64,000 nucleotides of DNA, from NCBI RefSeq assembly GCF_036880985.1, contig NZ_JBAJNO010000008.1, positions 186,001 through 250,000 on the forward strand. Reading direction: 5' to 3'. The notes under the pieces are model-generated. The model was not told the DNA's origin, did not search any database, and saw only the letters and a list, made by a program, of their open reading frames with translations. Below, one piece after another: positions 42,015 to 51,980 of this stretch (the stretch's first letter is position 1; every line of letters begins with the position of its first letter). The DNA is from Limibacter armeniacum (lineage in GTDB: Bacteria > Bacteroidota > Bacteroidia > Cytophagales > Flammeovirgaceae). Both the position numbers and the translations under genes were made by a program.

Positions 42015-44969
42015 ATGGCGAAGAAAATCTTTTTATCACTAGCGCTTTTGCCGTTGCTTACATTGGCGGCATTCGCACAAGATCGAACTATTACAGGTAA
42101 TGTTTCAGAAGCGGGCGAACCGCTACCAGGTGTAACAGTATTGTTAAAAGGTACTACCACTGGCACAATTACAGACTTTGAAGGTAACTATACTATAAAA
42201 GTCCCATCTAACGAATCAGTACTAATCTTCCGTTTTCTTGGTTATCAGACACAGGAAATTGTAGCGGGCGCTCAGTCAGCTATCAATGTATCTTTGGTTG
42301 TTGATGCAGAAGAACTGGAAGAAGTGGAAGTTGTGGGATATACAAAGAAAGACGTTTCTTCTTCTACTCCAACTGTAGAGAACGTAACAGATATTACAGC
42401 ACCTAACATGGCTACCGCGATGCAGGGTAAGGCAGCTGGTATCAATATTACACCTCCATCAGGACAGCCGGGTGCGAAAGCGAATATCCGTATTCGTGGT
42501 GTAGGTTCCATCTCAGCAGGTACAGATCCGTTATACGTAATTGATGGAGTAATTATGAGCTCCGATGACGGTATTGCGGCTAACCAACAGCAGCAACGTG
42601 ACCCACTGGCAAGTATCTCACCTGAAGATATTCAAGATATCAAAATCCTGAAGGATGCAGCAGCGACTGCTCTTTATGGTGCTCGTGCAGCAAACGGTGT
42701 AATCTTGGTAACAACGAAGAGAGGTTCATCTGGTAAACCAACTATTACTTTCTCTACAAGACAAGGTATTTCACGTTTGAATAAGGGTAATCTGGAATAT
42801 GCAAACGGTAAAGAATTCGCTGAATTCCATGGAGAAGAATGGAACGGTACTGACACTGACTGGATTGACAAGGCTTTTAGAGATGGCTATACACAAAGCT
42901 ATGATGTAAGTATGTCAGGAGGTAACGACCAGACAAAATACTATGCATCGGCAGGTTACTATAATCAAGAAGGTATTTTGATAGGTTCAGGTTTTGAGCG
43001 TTACTCATTGAGAATGAACCTTGATCAAAAGGTTTCCGATAGGGTAAATGTATCCTTAAATACGAGCTTGTCTCAAATTGATCAGCTGGATGCGTCAAAC
43101 GGTAACCTTTACTCATCTCCATTGTTGGGCTCATACCTACAGGCTCCAACTGTAAGCCCATATGATGAGGATGGAAACCCACGTGCTTTGTTAAACGATG
43201 GTGCAGTTCAAGCTAACTTCTTGCATGATACTCCATTGAATTCTCGTAAAACAAAGTCACTGAATGGTGTTTTGGATGGTAAGATCAATGTCTTGCTTAC
43301 AGATTGGTTAACAGCTAGTAATACAACGGCACTTCGTTTTGAAAATGCTGACTATACCTACTTCAGTAATCCAAGCTCATATGATGGACGTAGTACTAAT
43401 GGTAGTCTTGTAGAGTCGCATTTGACTAACTCAACACTGACATCCACTTCACTGCTAAACTTTGATAAGACGTTTGGAGGAGTGCATGAAGTAAGTGGTA
43501 TCTTAGGTTATGAGTACCAAGAAAACAATAGATCGCTGACGAGTATGGAGGGTACTCAATTCCCTGATGGTCTGTCGAACATGGACCAAGCTGCACAAAT
43601 CAGCTCAATTGGAGGTAGCAAGACATCATACAAATACTTGTCATACCTGTCTCAGGTGGCTTATAACTATGATGGTAAATACTATGCTTCAGCGTCATTC
43701 AGACGTGATGGTTCTTCAAAATTTAGTAAGGAAAACCAATATGGTAACTTCTGGTCAGTAGGTGGTAGCTGGTTTATTTCAAGAGAAGACTTTATGATGG
43801 ATTCTCCTCTGACATTGGCTAAAATCAGAGCTTCATATGGTACAACGGGTAATGCTAATATTGGAGATTTTGAGGCAAGAGGTTTATATGGATATGATGC
43901 CTATAACAAATTGCCTGCGGCATACTACGAGCAACTAGAAAATGAAGACCTTACTTGGGAGATTCGTCATAAATTCAATGCAGGTTTTGATGTTTCTTAC
44001 AAAGATGTCATTACACTGAATGCAGATTTTTATGTGGAAAACTCTAAGGACCTGTTGCTAGAAGCTCCTCTTCAATCGACTACTGGTTTCTCTATTATAA
44101 GAAGAAACGTAGGTGAAGTGCAAAACAAGGGTGTTGAGCTTCAGCTTTCAACCAACAACTTGAAAGGAGAATTTGAGTGGAATACAGCATTCAATATCGC
44201 ATTCAATAAAAACAAAGTGCTGAAATTAGATGATGACCAATCTTCAGTTGTAGATGGAATTCACATCATTGAGGAAGGCAAGTCTATCTATACCTTCTAT
44301 CTGAGAGAGTTTGCTGGGGCCAACCCTGCAAATGGAGAGTCATCTTGGTATGTGAACAATCCAGACTTGACTGAGCAAGAAGTAAATAAGATGCTTGAGA
44401 GCGATGAGTACTATATGAGAGATGGTCGTTTGGCGACATCTAACTTTGGTAGTGCGAAAAGAGTTGATTCAGGTTCTGCACTGCCTGACTTTACAGGTGG
44501 TCTGACAAACAATTTCAAGTATAAAAACTTCGACCTGTCAATATTTATGACATTCTCAGTAGGCGGTAAAATCTACAATGGTACAAAGCGTTTTACAGAG
44601 TTGTTTGATGGTGCTGTATCAGGTTATGCGATTACAAAGGAATCGTTAGGTGAAAGATGGGAGCAGCCAGGTGATATGACATACCTACCTGCTTATGGAA
44701 CAGGATCATCTACTTATCACTCAGATAGAATTCTAGAAGATGGTAGTTACTTGTCTCTGAGAAATATCACATTGGGATATACAGTGCCATCATCATTGGC
44801 TGAGAAACTCCACTTAACTAATATCAGACTATTTGCGTCTGCACAGAACCTATTTACCATCTCTGATTACTCAGGATATTCCCCTGTAACTGTAGATGCT
44901 GATGGATATAACTTCTTTGAATATCCAGAAGGTAGAATGTTTACAGGAGGTGTAACAGTTAAGTTCTAA
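42015..44969 (+). CDS. SusC/RagA-family TonB-dependent outer membrane transporter (1)
   Basis: 984 residues. A signal peptide ends near LAAFAQ (21) and a CarboxypepD_reg-like domain spans about 24-100 (TGNVSEAGEPLPGVTVLLKG). A TonB-box-like EEVEVVGYTKK lies at ~103-113. The plug domain includes IRIRGVGSISAGTDPLYVID and the SusC signature DAAATALYGARAANGVI near 215. A 22-strand barrel follows and ends in aromatic VKF. It imports a ligand captured by its SusD partner encoded 97 bases downstream. The ligand is unknown. It is one of the shorter SusC proteins and lacks an N-terminal signalling (STN) domain. Confidence 0.95.
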   Translation: MAKKIFLSLALLPLLTLAAFAQDRTITGNVSEAGEPLPGVTVLLKGTTTGTITDFEGNYTIKVPSNESVLIFRFLGYQTQEIVAGAQSAINVSLVVDAEELEEVEVVGYTKKDVSSSTPTVENVTDITAPNMATAMQGKAAGINITPPSGQPGAKANIRIRGVGSISAGTDPLYVIDGVIMSSDDGIAANQQQQRDPLASISPEDIQDIKILKDAAATALYGARAANGVILVTTKRGSSGKPTITFSTRQGISRLNKGNLEYANGKEFAEFHGEEWNGTDTDWIDKAFRDGYTQSYDVSMSGGNDQTKYYASAGYYNQEGILIGSGFERYSLRMNLDQKVSDRVNVSLNTSLSQIDQLDASNGNLYSSPLLGSYLQAPTVSPYDEDGNPRALLNDGAVQANFLHDTPLNSRKTKSLNGVLDGKINVLLTDWLTASNTTALRFENADYTYFSNPSSYDGRSTNGSLVESHLTNSTLTSTSLLNFDKTFGGVHEVSGILGYEYQENNRSLTSMEGTQFPDGLSNMDQAAQISSIGGSKTSYKYLSYLSQVAYNYDGKYYASASFRRDGSSKFSKENQYGNFWSVGGSWFISREDFMMDSPLTLAKIRASYGTTGNANIGDFEARGLYGYDAYNKLPAAYYEQLENEDLTWEIRHKFNAGFDVSYKDVITLNADFYVENSKDLLLEAPLQSTTGFSIIRRNVGEVQNKGVELQLSTNNLKGEFEWNTAFNIAFNKNKVLKLDDDQSSVVDGIHIIEEGKSIYTFYLREFAGANPANGESSWYVNNPDLTEQEVNKMLESDEYYMRDGRLATSNFGSAKRVDSGSALPDFTGGLTNNFKYKNFDLSIFMTFSVGGKIYNGTKRFTELFDGAVSGYAITKESLGERWEQPGDMTYLPAYGTGSSTYHSDRILEDGSYLSLRNITLGYTVPSSLAEKLHLTNIRLFASAQNLFTISDYSGYSPVTVDADGYNFFEYPEGRMFTGGVTVKF

Positions 44970-44998
44970 TACACAGTAAGCAAATGTAATAACCTAAC

Positions 44999-45030
44999 TG
45001 ACTTGTAGAGTTTTTGCTCTACAGGTCAGA
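44999..45030 (+). promoter_or_regulatory. Intercistronic hairpin between susC- and susD-like genes (1)
   Basis: CTGACTTGTAGAG (44999-45011) and CTCTACAGGTCAG (45018-45030) form a 13-bp stem with one G.T pair and loop TTTTTG. No T run follows, so it is more likely an mRNA-stabilising or attenuating element than a terminator. Confidence 0.65.
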
Positions 45031-45066
45031 ATGAAAAACTGAGTGAACATTTAAATTGAATCAGTC

Positions 45067-46632
45067 ATGAAAATGAATAAATATATATTAGGAGCATTCT
45101 TGTTATCAGCAACATTGTCTTCTTGTAACCTAGATACTGAGCCGGAACAACAAATTGAAGTGGATGAGATCCAAGATGTTCCAGGGCAGGTAAGAGGACT
45201 TTATAACTTGACTCAGGCTGTGGCATATTATGGTCGTAACTATACATTGTATGGTGATATGGGAACCGACTCTTACGTTTGGGTAAACGGTAGCCGTTTT
45301 ATCCTGGAGTATGAGATGAATAAGAATGTTAGTATCAGTGAGTCAGATGATGACCGTACAATATTTGCAAGAGCTTATCAGGTAATTACCAATGCCAATA
45401 GGATTATTGAAAACCCTGAGGCGAATAAAGACGAAAAAGGGCAAGCATATTTTATGAGGGCTTTGGCTCATTTTGATCTATTCAGGTTGTATGGGGAAAT
45501 ACCTTTGATATTGACAGTTGCTGATGCAGATCGCAGTAACTATCCAGCTAATGCTACTGAGGAGAATATCTATAATCAGGTGATCGACGATCTGAAAGTA
45601 GCCAAGGCTAATATTGTGAATAAGGATGTGTCTTATGCAACAGCTAATGCAGCTTCTGCACTTTTGTCCAGAGTATACCTTTACAAGGGAGATTACCAAG
45701 AAGTAATCAATGAAGCAGATTCAATTTTGGCTTCCGGAAGTTACAGTTTAACTGCAGGTGAAGACCTTTTTGAATACTTCAATAAAACTGGTGGTAAAGA
45801 AACAATCTTTGAGATCGTATTTACAGAAAACCAAACTGCAGGTTCCAATAACTTCGGTTACATTGCTATGTCTAGTGTAGCTGGTGGATACGGTTCATAT
45901 GCCGTAAACCCTGAGTTTGTAAACAGTTTTAACAGAATAGATAAGGATGGTTTTGCCGATGCTCGAGGAACAGTAGGTCTAGCTACTAAAGATGCAACTG
46001 ATGAGGCTATGTTTATAGTTGAAGGGGAATGGAATAAGGACAAGGACTCACTGTTTGTCTCTAAACCAGGGTTTATTTACAATAATAAATTCCATGCACA
46101 AGACGAGGTGCTAGGCTTGCATTCACCAAAAGTATTGCGTCTGGCGGAAGTACTTTTCAATAAGGCTGAAGCAATTATAGCCTTGAGAGGGGAAGGAGAT
46201 CAAGATGTGATTGACATTATTGAATCAATTAGAACAGCAAGGTATATCCGTCCAGTTCAAGGAATAAATGAAGACGCAATTGCATATCAAACTAGATTGG
46301 ATGCATACAATGCCGCTCTTGTAAATGGAGGTACATTGGCAGAGCTTTTAGAAGAAAAGAGAAAAGACTTCGCTTTTGAAGGTCATAGAATGTATGACTT
46401 GAGAAGAAATAGTTTGCCAGTGACTGTAAAAGAAGTAGAGCACGCTAAGCAAGCTGAAGGAGTTGATTATGTTTCAGTCGGTAAAGATGGAGAGTTTATA
46501 CAAACTACTTATGAGGTGAAGGATTTGGTGACGGTTCCTGCTGGTGGTCATCAATTCTGGAGACCAATTCCAGAAAACGAGCAATTAGCAAACCCTAACT
46601 TGCACCAGAATTTCGCTGAGTACGGAAACTAA
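45067..46632 (+). CDS. SusD/RagB-family nutrient-binding outer membrane lipoprotein (1)
   Basis: 521 residues. The lipobox LSSC gives Cys20. The SusD fold is helical with TPR-like repeats: FARAYQVITNANRIIENPEA, AYFMRALAHFDLFRLYGEIP, and the C-terminal signature FEGHRMYDLRRN near 440 and FWRPIPENEQLANPNLHQN. It sits as a lid on the SusC barrel and captures the substrate at the cell surface. It is followed by a strong terminator, so this locus is a two-gene operon. Confidence 0.95.
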   Translation: MKMNKYILGAFLLSATLSSCNLDTEPEQQIEVDEIQDVPGQVRGLYNLTQAVAYYGRNYTLYGDMGTDSYVWVNGSRFILEYEMNKNVSISESDDDRTIFARAYQVITNANRIIENPEANKDEKGQAYFMRALAHFDLFRLYGEIPLILTVADADRSNYPANATEENIYNQVIDDLKVAKANIVNKDVSYATANAASALLSRVYLYKGDYQEVINEADSILASGSYSLTAGEDLFEYFNKTGGKETIFEIVFTENQTAGSNNFGYIAMSSVAGGYGSYAVNPEFVNSFNRIDKDGFADARGTVGLATKDATDEAMFIVEGEWNKDKDSLFVSKPGFIYNNKFHAQDEVLGLHSPKVLRLAEVLFNKAEAIIALRGEGDQDVIDIIESIRTARYIRPVQGINEDAIAYQTRLDAYNAALVNGGTLAELLEEKRKDFAFEGHRMYDLRRNSLPVTVKEVEHAKQAEGVDYVSVGKDGEFIQTTYEVKDLVTVPAGGHQFWRPIPENEQLANPNLHQNFAEYGN

Positions 46633-46658
46633 TTAGGTGTAGTTGAAGATATAACCAC

Positions 46659-46687
46659 AAAAGGCCCCTCTTAAGAGGGGCCTTTTT
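46659..46687 (+). terminator. Terminator of the first susCD operon
   Basis: AAAAGGCCCCTC (46659-46670), TTAA, GAGGGGCCTTTTT. The stem is perfect. Confidence 0.93.
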
Positions 46688-47125
46688 ATGTTCCAATTTC
46701 TTGAATAGAAGTATTGGTTAGCTTCAATAAGTTTTAAATAATTTTCTCTTATCAAGAATGGTTTATATATGAATAAATGATCACTATGAAATAACCATAT
46801 ATGAAGACTATTTATTTAAATGAATACATGTAAAATAGATGATATATTGTTTTGAGTGATTTTGTGTAATAGTGTGAGTATTACTTTTTTATCTTGACTT
46901 TGAATAAATATTAGTACTTATGTGTTGTTCTGTACTTTATTATTTAAATAAAAGTGGGTTTATTAATATTTTTTAATGATAAATATTGATTTTTTGATCT
47001 AACACTTGTATTATCGTGGCCTATATCGCTTTTACGAAATATTTCATTCACTATGCTTCGGTATGGCGAAACACTTTTTGGTAAAATTCTTTTACAACAA
47101 AATTACCAATTCAATTATTCAAACT
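46688..47125. other. AT-rich 5' region of the second susC-like gene
   Basis: About 440 very AT-rich bases. No gene was found, and the 40 codons open just upstream of the ATG at 47126 are not signal-peptide-like. It is presumably promoter and leader. Confidence 0.4.
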
Positions 47126-50100
47126 ATGAGAAAATCATTATTACTGTTATCAATGATGCTTGGGCTAATTACAATGGCCTTTGCGCAAGAGAGAACGGTA
47201 TCTGGTGTAGTTAAAGATGCTACAGGTGAGCCTCTTCCAGGTACTACCGTTCAAGTAAAAGGTACTGCTCAAGGTGGTGTAACAAACCTTGATGGGCAGT
47301 TTAAGTTGATTGTTCCTGAGGATGCAACAACTTTAGTGTTCCGTTTGGTAGGTTTTGAAGTTGTTGAACAAACAATAGGAACTCAATCATCATTCTCAAT
47401 TACTTTAAAAGAGGATGTAAAACAACTTAATGAAGTTGTAGTAACAGCCTTGGGTGTATCAAGAGATGAGCGCTCACTAGGTTATGCAATGCAAGCTGTA
47501 GGTGGTGATGAACTTTCAGAAGTGAAATCAACAAACGTAGTAAGCGGCCTTGCAGGTAAAGTATCAGGTGTTCAGATCAACTCATCTTCTACAATGGGTG
47601 GTTCATCAAGAATCCTGATCCGTGGTGCTAACTCGATCAACGGTAACAACCAGCCACTTTTCGTAGTGGACGGTGTGCCATTGGATAACTCAAACTTTAC
47701 TTCATCAAACCAAGAAAGAGGTGCGGGTGGTTATGACTACGGTAACGCAGCTCAGGATATCAACCCAGATGACATCGAGTCAATGTCAGTACTGAAAGGT
47801 GCAGCAGCAGCAGCCCTTTACGGTTCTAGAGCAGCGAACGGTGTAATTATCATCACAACAAAATCAGGTAAAGGTAGAAAAGGTATCGGCGTAAGTATCA
47901 ATGCGGGCGTTACTTTTGACAACATCCTTCGCCTTCCAAACTACCAGAACTCATATGGTGGTGGTGGAGCAGGTGCTTTTGGCTCAGCTACAGATGCTAA
48001 TGGCAACCCTTACGCTTCATATGCAGTGGATGAGAGCTGGGGTCCTAAACTGGACGGTACACCAGCAAGACAGTGGTACAGCTTTGACGAGTGGCACCCT
48101 GACTACGGTCAAGCAACTGCTTGGGAAGCACACCCTAATAACGTAAAAGACTTCTTTGAGACTGGTGTTACTACAAACACTAACGTGGCATTGAGCGGTG
48201 GAAACGATGCTTCTAACTTCCGTTTGTCATACACAAACATGGACATCAACGGTGTGATGCCTAACAGTGAAATGACAAGACACACAGTAAGTTTCAACGG
48301 TAGCACTAAACTGTCAGAAAAATTCACAGTTTCAACTGTAGCTAACTACGTTTCATCTAAAGCACTAGGCCGTCCAGGTACTGGTTATGATGGAGGAAAC
48401 ATTATGCAACAGTTCAACCAGTGGGGACAGAGACAGTGGGACAACGAGCAAATGAAGCAGTACAAGAACCCTGACGGTTCTCAACGTACTTGGAACAGAA
48501 GATCTTACGATGACGGTAGACCTAAATATACAGATAACCCATACTGGACAAGATATGAGAACTATCAGGATGATGATAGAGAGCGTTTCTTCGGTAACTT
48601 CGCATTGAACTACAAAATCAATGAGAACTTCTCAGTTTCAGGTAAGGTAATGACTGACTTCTACACAGATTCACGTAGAGAGAGAATCGCAGTAGGCTCT
48701 CAGGATATTTCAAAATACTCTGAGGATGTAAGATTCGTGAAGGAGAACAACTATGAGGCAATGTTGAGATACGACAAGACTTTCGATAGTGAGTTCTCAG
48801 TAAACGCATTTGTAGGTGGTAACATCAGAAAGCAATCATACAAAAGAAACTACGGTACTACTGTAAACGGTTTGAGCGTTGCAGGTCTTTATACACTGTC
48901 AAACTCAAACTCTCCAGCTCAGTTGCTTGATGATGGCTATACTAAGCAAGTAAACTCTGCATTCGCTTCAACTTCATTCGGGTACAGAAACACTTACTTC
49001 CTGGACGCAACAATGCGTGTTGACCAGTCATCTACATTGCCAACAGACAACAATACTTACTTCTACCCTTCAGTGACAGGTTCATTCGTATTCTCTGAAC
49101 TTGGAGCTTTGAGCGGTTCTAACATCCTTTCATTCGGTAAACTGAGAGCAGGTTTTGCAGAGGTAGGTAACGATACTGACCCTTACAATATCCTGACTAC
49201 TTATTCAGCTGATACAAGAGGTTCATATGGTAGTTTCCCACTTTACACAGTGCCAAATACACTGAACAATGTTGATCTGAAGCCAGAAACTACTCGTTCA
49301 TATGAGGTAGGTTTGGATACAAGATTCCTGAATGACCGTGTAGGGTTGGATGTTACTTACTACCACAACACGACATTTGACCAGATCCTGGATATCGCAA
49401 CTTCAGCAGCTTCAGGTTACTCAAGACAATACATCAACGCAGGTGAAATGTTGAACCACGGTCTTGAACTGATGTTGTACGGTACTCCAGTACAGACTGC
49501 ATCAGGCTTCAAGTGGGAAGTGACAGTGAACTGGGCGAAAAACATGAACGAAGTTGTTGAACTGTACACAGACCCTGAGACTGGTAAGGAAATCAAAAAC
49601 CTGAGATTGGCTAACGCTCCATTCGCAGTGTCAGTGAACGCTTACAAAGGTGAGTCATACGGACAGATCGTAGGTACAGGATATGTATATGACAACAACG
49701 GCAACAAGGTTGTAAACGAGGACGGAACTTACAAAGTGACTGACGGAGTTGTAAACCTTGGTTCATCACTGGCTAAATGGACTGGTGGTATCAACAACAC
49801 ATTCTCATACAAAGGTATCTCACTAAGAACACTGATCGATGCTCGTTACGGTGGTAAAGTATTCTCAACAACAAACATGTGGGGTAAATACTCAGGTATT
49901 TTTGAGGAGACTGCAGCTAACGGTGTTAGAGAGAACGGTCTGATTGTAGAAGGTGTAAACGAGGATGGTACGCCAAACACAACTGTAATCGATGCCAACA
50001 CACACTTCTTTGCAAACGGTGGTTACACAATTGCAGAGGCAGACGTATACGATGCGTCTTACGTGAAGCTGAAAGAATTGGCATTGAGCTACAAATTGCC

Positions 50101-50296
50101 TAACAAACTGGTAAGCAACTACGGTATCAACAACGTAACTTTCTCAGTTGTGGGTAGAAACCTGGCGATCCTTTATAGCGAGCTGCCTCACCTTGACCCA
50201 GAAGTAACAGCTTCAGCGGGTAACATTCAAGGTATTGAAGGTGCTCAAGTACCTAGTACAAGATCTATCGGTTTCAACGTGAAGTTCAACTTCTAA
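47126..50296 (+). CDS. SusC/RagA-family TonB-dependent outer membrane transporter (2)
   Basis: 1056 residues from the ATG at 47126, which starts a proper signal peptide (MRKSLLLLSMMLGLITMAFA). The CarboxypepD_reg-like domain lies at about 24-100. A TonB-box-like QLNEVVVTALGV is followed by the RagA-type segment RDERSLGYAMQAVGGDELSE, a plug with LIRGANSINGNNQPLFVVDG and GAAAAALYGSRAANGVI, and a barrel ending FNVKFNF. Codon use is strikingly uniform (AAC, TTC, TAC, GGT, CTG preferred) compared with the first susC gene, suggesting high expression. Partner SusD and an extra lipoprotein follow. Confidence 0.95.
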   Translation: MRKSLLLLSMMLGLITMAFAQERTVSGVVKDATGEPLPGTTVQVKGTAQGGVTNLDGQFKLIVPEDATTLVFRLVGFEVVEQTIGTQSSFSITLKEDVKQLNEVVVTALGVSRDERSLGYAMQAVGGDELSEVKSTNVVSGLAGKVSGVQINSSSTMGGSSRILIRGANSINGNNQPLFVVDGVPLDNSNFTSSNQERGAGGYDYGNAAQDINPDDIESMSVLKGAAAAALYGSRAANGVIIITTKSGKGRKGIGVSINAGVTFDNILRLPNYQNSYGGGGAGAFGSATDANGNPYASYAVDESWGPKLDGTPARQWYSFDEWHPDYGQATAWEAHPNNVKDFFETGVTTNTNVALSGGNDASNFRLSYTNMDINGVMPNSEMTRHTVSFNGSTKLSEKFTVSTVANYVSSKALGRPGTGYDGGNIMQQFNQWGQRQWDNEQMKQYKNPDGSQRTWNRRSYDDGRPKYTDNPYWTRYENYQDDDRERFFGNFALNYKINENFSVSGKVMTDFYTDSRRERIAVGSQDISKYSEDVRFVKENNYEAMLRYDKTFDSEFSVNAFVGGNIRKQSYKRNYGTTVNGLSVAGLYTLSNSNSPAQLLDDGYTKQVNSAFASTSFGYRNTYFLDATMRVDQSSTLPTDNNTYFYPSVTGSFVFSELGALSGSNILSFGKLRAGFAEVGNDTDPYNILTTYSADTRGSYGSFPLYTVPNTLNNVDLKPETTRSYEVGLDTRFLNDRVGLDVTYYHNTTFDQILDIATSAASGYSRQYINAGEMLNHGLELMLYGTPVQTASGFKWEVTVNWAKNMNEVVELYTDPETGKEIKNLRLANAPFAVSVNAYKGESYGQIVGTGYVYDNNGNKVVNEDGTYKVTDGVVNLGSSLAKWTGGINNTFSYKGISLRTLIDARYGGKVFSTTNMWGKYSGIFEETAANGVRENGLIVEGVNEDGTPNTTVIDANTHFFANGGYTIAEADVYDASYVKLKELALSYKLPNKLVSNYGINNVTFSVVGRNLAILYSELPHLDPEVTASAGNIQGIEGAQVPSTRSIGFNVKFNF

Positions 50297-50391
50297 TTAG
50301 GGAATATTTCTATAGGATATAAATGATGCTTATGCTCAATATATTCTAAGAACCTAAAGAATTGATCAACATCTTAAAGAGAATAATTATC

Positions 50392-51900
50392 ATGGCAAAT
50401 ACAGTATATAACAAATTCAAAGTGGCTGCAATGGCAGGTATGTTGCTTTTCGGTGCAACAGGCTGTAACCAAGACTTTGAAGAAATGAATATTGATCCGG
50501 ATCAGCCTTCAGTGGTAGAGCCAGGTTTCCTATTGGCTTCAGCTCAAAAAGGTTTGATGGATGACATGTGGGATGAGTGGGCAAACGGACGTTTCGGTCT
50601 ACTTTACTCTCAGTTCTGGGCACAAAACAGTTATACATCAGAAAGCCAGTACAAGGCAAGACCTTCTGAGGATAACAGCAACTGGACTAATTGGTATGCA
50701 GGTGGTCTGAAAGACCTTCAGGCTGTGATTGACCTGAACAATGAAAAAATTGCAGCAAATTCTTTTGCTTCAGAGGCAGAGAAAGCAGCAGCAGTTAACC
50801 AGAATGCGGCAGCAGAGATTATGAAGGCATACATGTTCCAAATGATGACAGACATCTGGGGACCAATTCCTTACTCTGAAGCACTTACAGGAAACAAGAC
50901 ACCTAAGTATGATTCACAGGAGTCTATTTATATGGACCTGTTGGTGAAACTGGAAGAAGCATACAATAGCATTGATGCAGATGCTCCAGCTTTTAGTGGT
51001 GATGCACTGTACAATGGTAATGCTGTAGCCTGGCAGAAATTCGCAAACTCATTGAGAATGAGAGTGGCGATGAGAATTGCAGATGTGAAGGAAGATGTGG
51101 CTAAAGAAAACTTTGCTGCAGCCTACAATACAGGTCTTTACTTTACTAGTAATACAGAAAATGCTGCAATTGTATATGCAGCAGCTCCTCACAACAACCC
51201 ATTGAATGAGGACCGTAAGACAAGAGAGGACTTTGCAGTAAGTAACACGATTGTTGATCAGATGCTTGCTGACAATGACCCAAGATTGTCTGTTTTTGCA
51301 GAGCCAGCGGCTAATACTGGTACATTTATCGGTATGATCTATGGTGAGAATGAAAATATTGCCAACAACCTTCCTGTAAATGCAGTATCTCAGCCAGGTG
51401 CAGCTGTATTGGATGCGCAAGCTCCAGGTCTATATATGGTTGCAGCTGAGGTAGACTTCCTATTGGCAGAAGCTGCACAAAGAGGCTTCATCGGCGGTAG
51501 TGCAGCAGCTCACTTCAAGCAAGGTATCCTGACGTCAATGGACCAGTGGGGTGTTGACAAAGCGTCAGCAACAGCTTATGCAGATGCTCAAGTTTATGAT
51601 GCAGCTAACTGGAAAGTATCACTTGGTGAGCAGAAATGGTTAGCCTTGTACATGCAGGGACACCAAGGCTGGATCGAGTGGAGAAGACTGGATTTCGGTA
51701 TCTTGAGACTTCCTAAGGATGGAATCCTGATCTCAGGTCTGAGCACAATTCCTACAAGAAGACAGTACCCTATCGACGAGCAAACATTGAACGGTAACAA
51801 TTATCAGAGTGCCCTGACTGAAATCGGAGGTACTGATAAAATGGATGCACGTGTTTGGTGGGACGTTGCTGAAGGAACAGTTGTGGACTACAGCTATTAA
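50392..51900 (+). CDS. SusD/RagB-like outer membrane lipoprotein (2), SusD_2 type
   Basis: 502 residues from the ATG at 50392; the ten-codon upstream extension starts with TTG and lacks signal character. The lipobox LFGATGC gives Cys25. The sequence belongs to the SusD/RagB_2 subgroup: SEDNSNWTNWYAGGLKDLQA, MKAYMFQMMTDIWGPIPYSE and the C-terminal GWIEWRRLDFGILRLP, TIPTRRQYPIDEQTLN. The SusD_2 subgroup often pairs with transporters of unknown, sometimes peptide, substrates. It lies 95 bases after susC-2. Confidence 0.93.
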   Translation: MANTVYNKFKVAAMAGMLLFGATGCNQDFEEMNIDPDQPSVVEPGFLLASAQKGLMDDMWDEWANGRFGLLYSQFWAQNSYTSESQYKARPSEDNSNWTNWYAGGLKDLQAVIDLNNEKIAANSFASEAEKAAAVNQNAAAEIMKAYMFQMMTDIWGPIPYSEALTGNKTPKYDSQESIYMDLLVKLEEAYNSIDADAPAFSGDALYNGNAVAWQKFANSLRMRVAMRIADVKEDVAKENFAAAYNTGLYFTSNTENAAIVYAAAPHNNPLNEDRKTREDFAVSNTIVDQMLADNDPRLSVFAEPAANTGTFIGMIYGENENIANNLPVNAVSQPGAAVLDAQAPGLYMVAAEVDFLLAEAAQRGFIGGSAAAHFKQGILTSMDQWGVDKASATAYADAQVYDAANWKVSLGEQKWLALYMQGHQGWIEWRRLDFGILRLPKDGILISGLSTIPTRRQYPIDEQTLNGNNYQSALTEIGGTDKMDARVWWDVAEGTVVDYSY

Positions 51901-51907
51901 TATAGGC

Positions 51908-51939
51908 TTGTAGGAGAAGCTGTAAAGCTTCTCCTACAA
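51908..51939 (+). promoter_or_regulatory. Intercistronic hairpin after the second susD-like gene
   Basis: A perfect 14-bp stem TTGTAGGAGAAGCT/AGCTTCTCCTACAA with a GTAA tetraloop, followed by AGAGCTTTTTAT. It probably attenuates or processes the mRNA, so the downstream lipoprotein would be made in smaller amounts. Confidence 0.7.
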
Positions 51940-51980
51940 AGAGCTTTTTATATTTTGGTTAACAGACAAATAACAGAAAA

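Noticed and set aside
47006-47125. 40-codon N-terminal extension of the second SusC
   Set aside because: A proper signal peptide starts at the ATG at 47126; the extension is AT-rich leader sequence.
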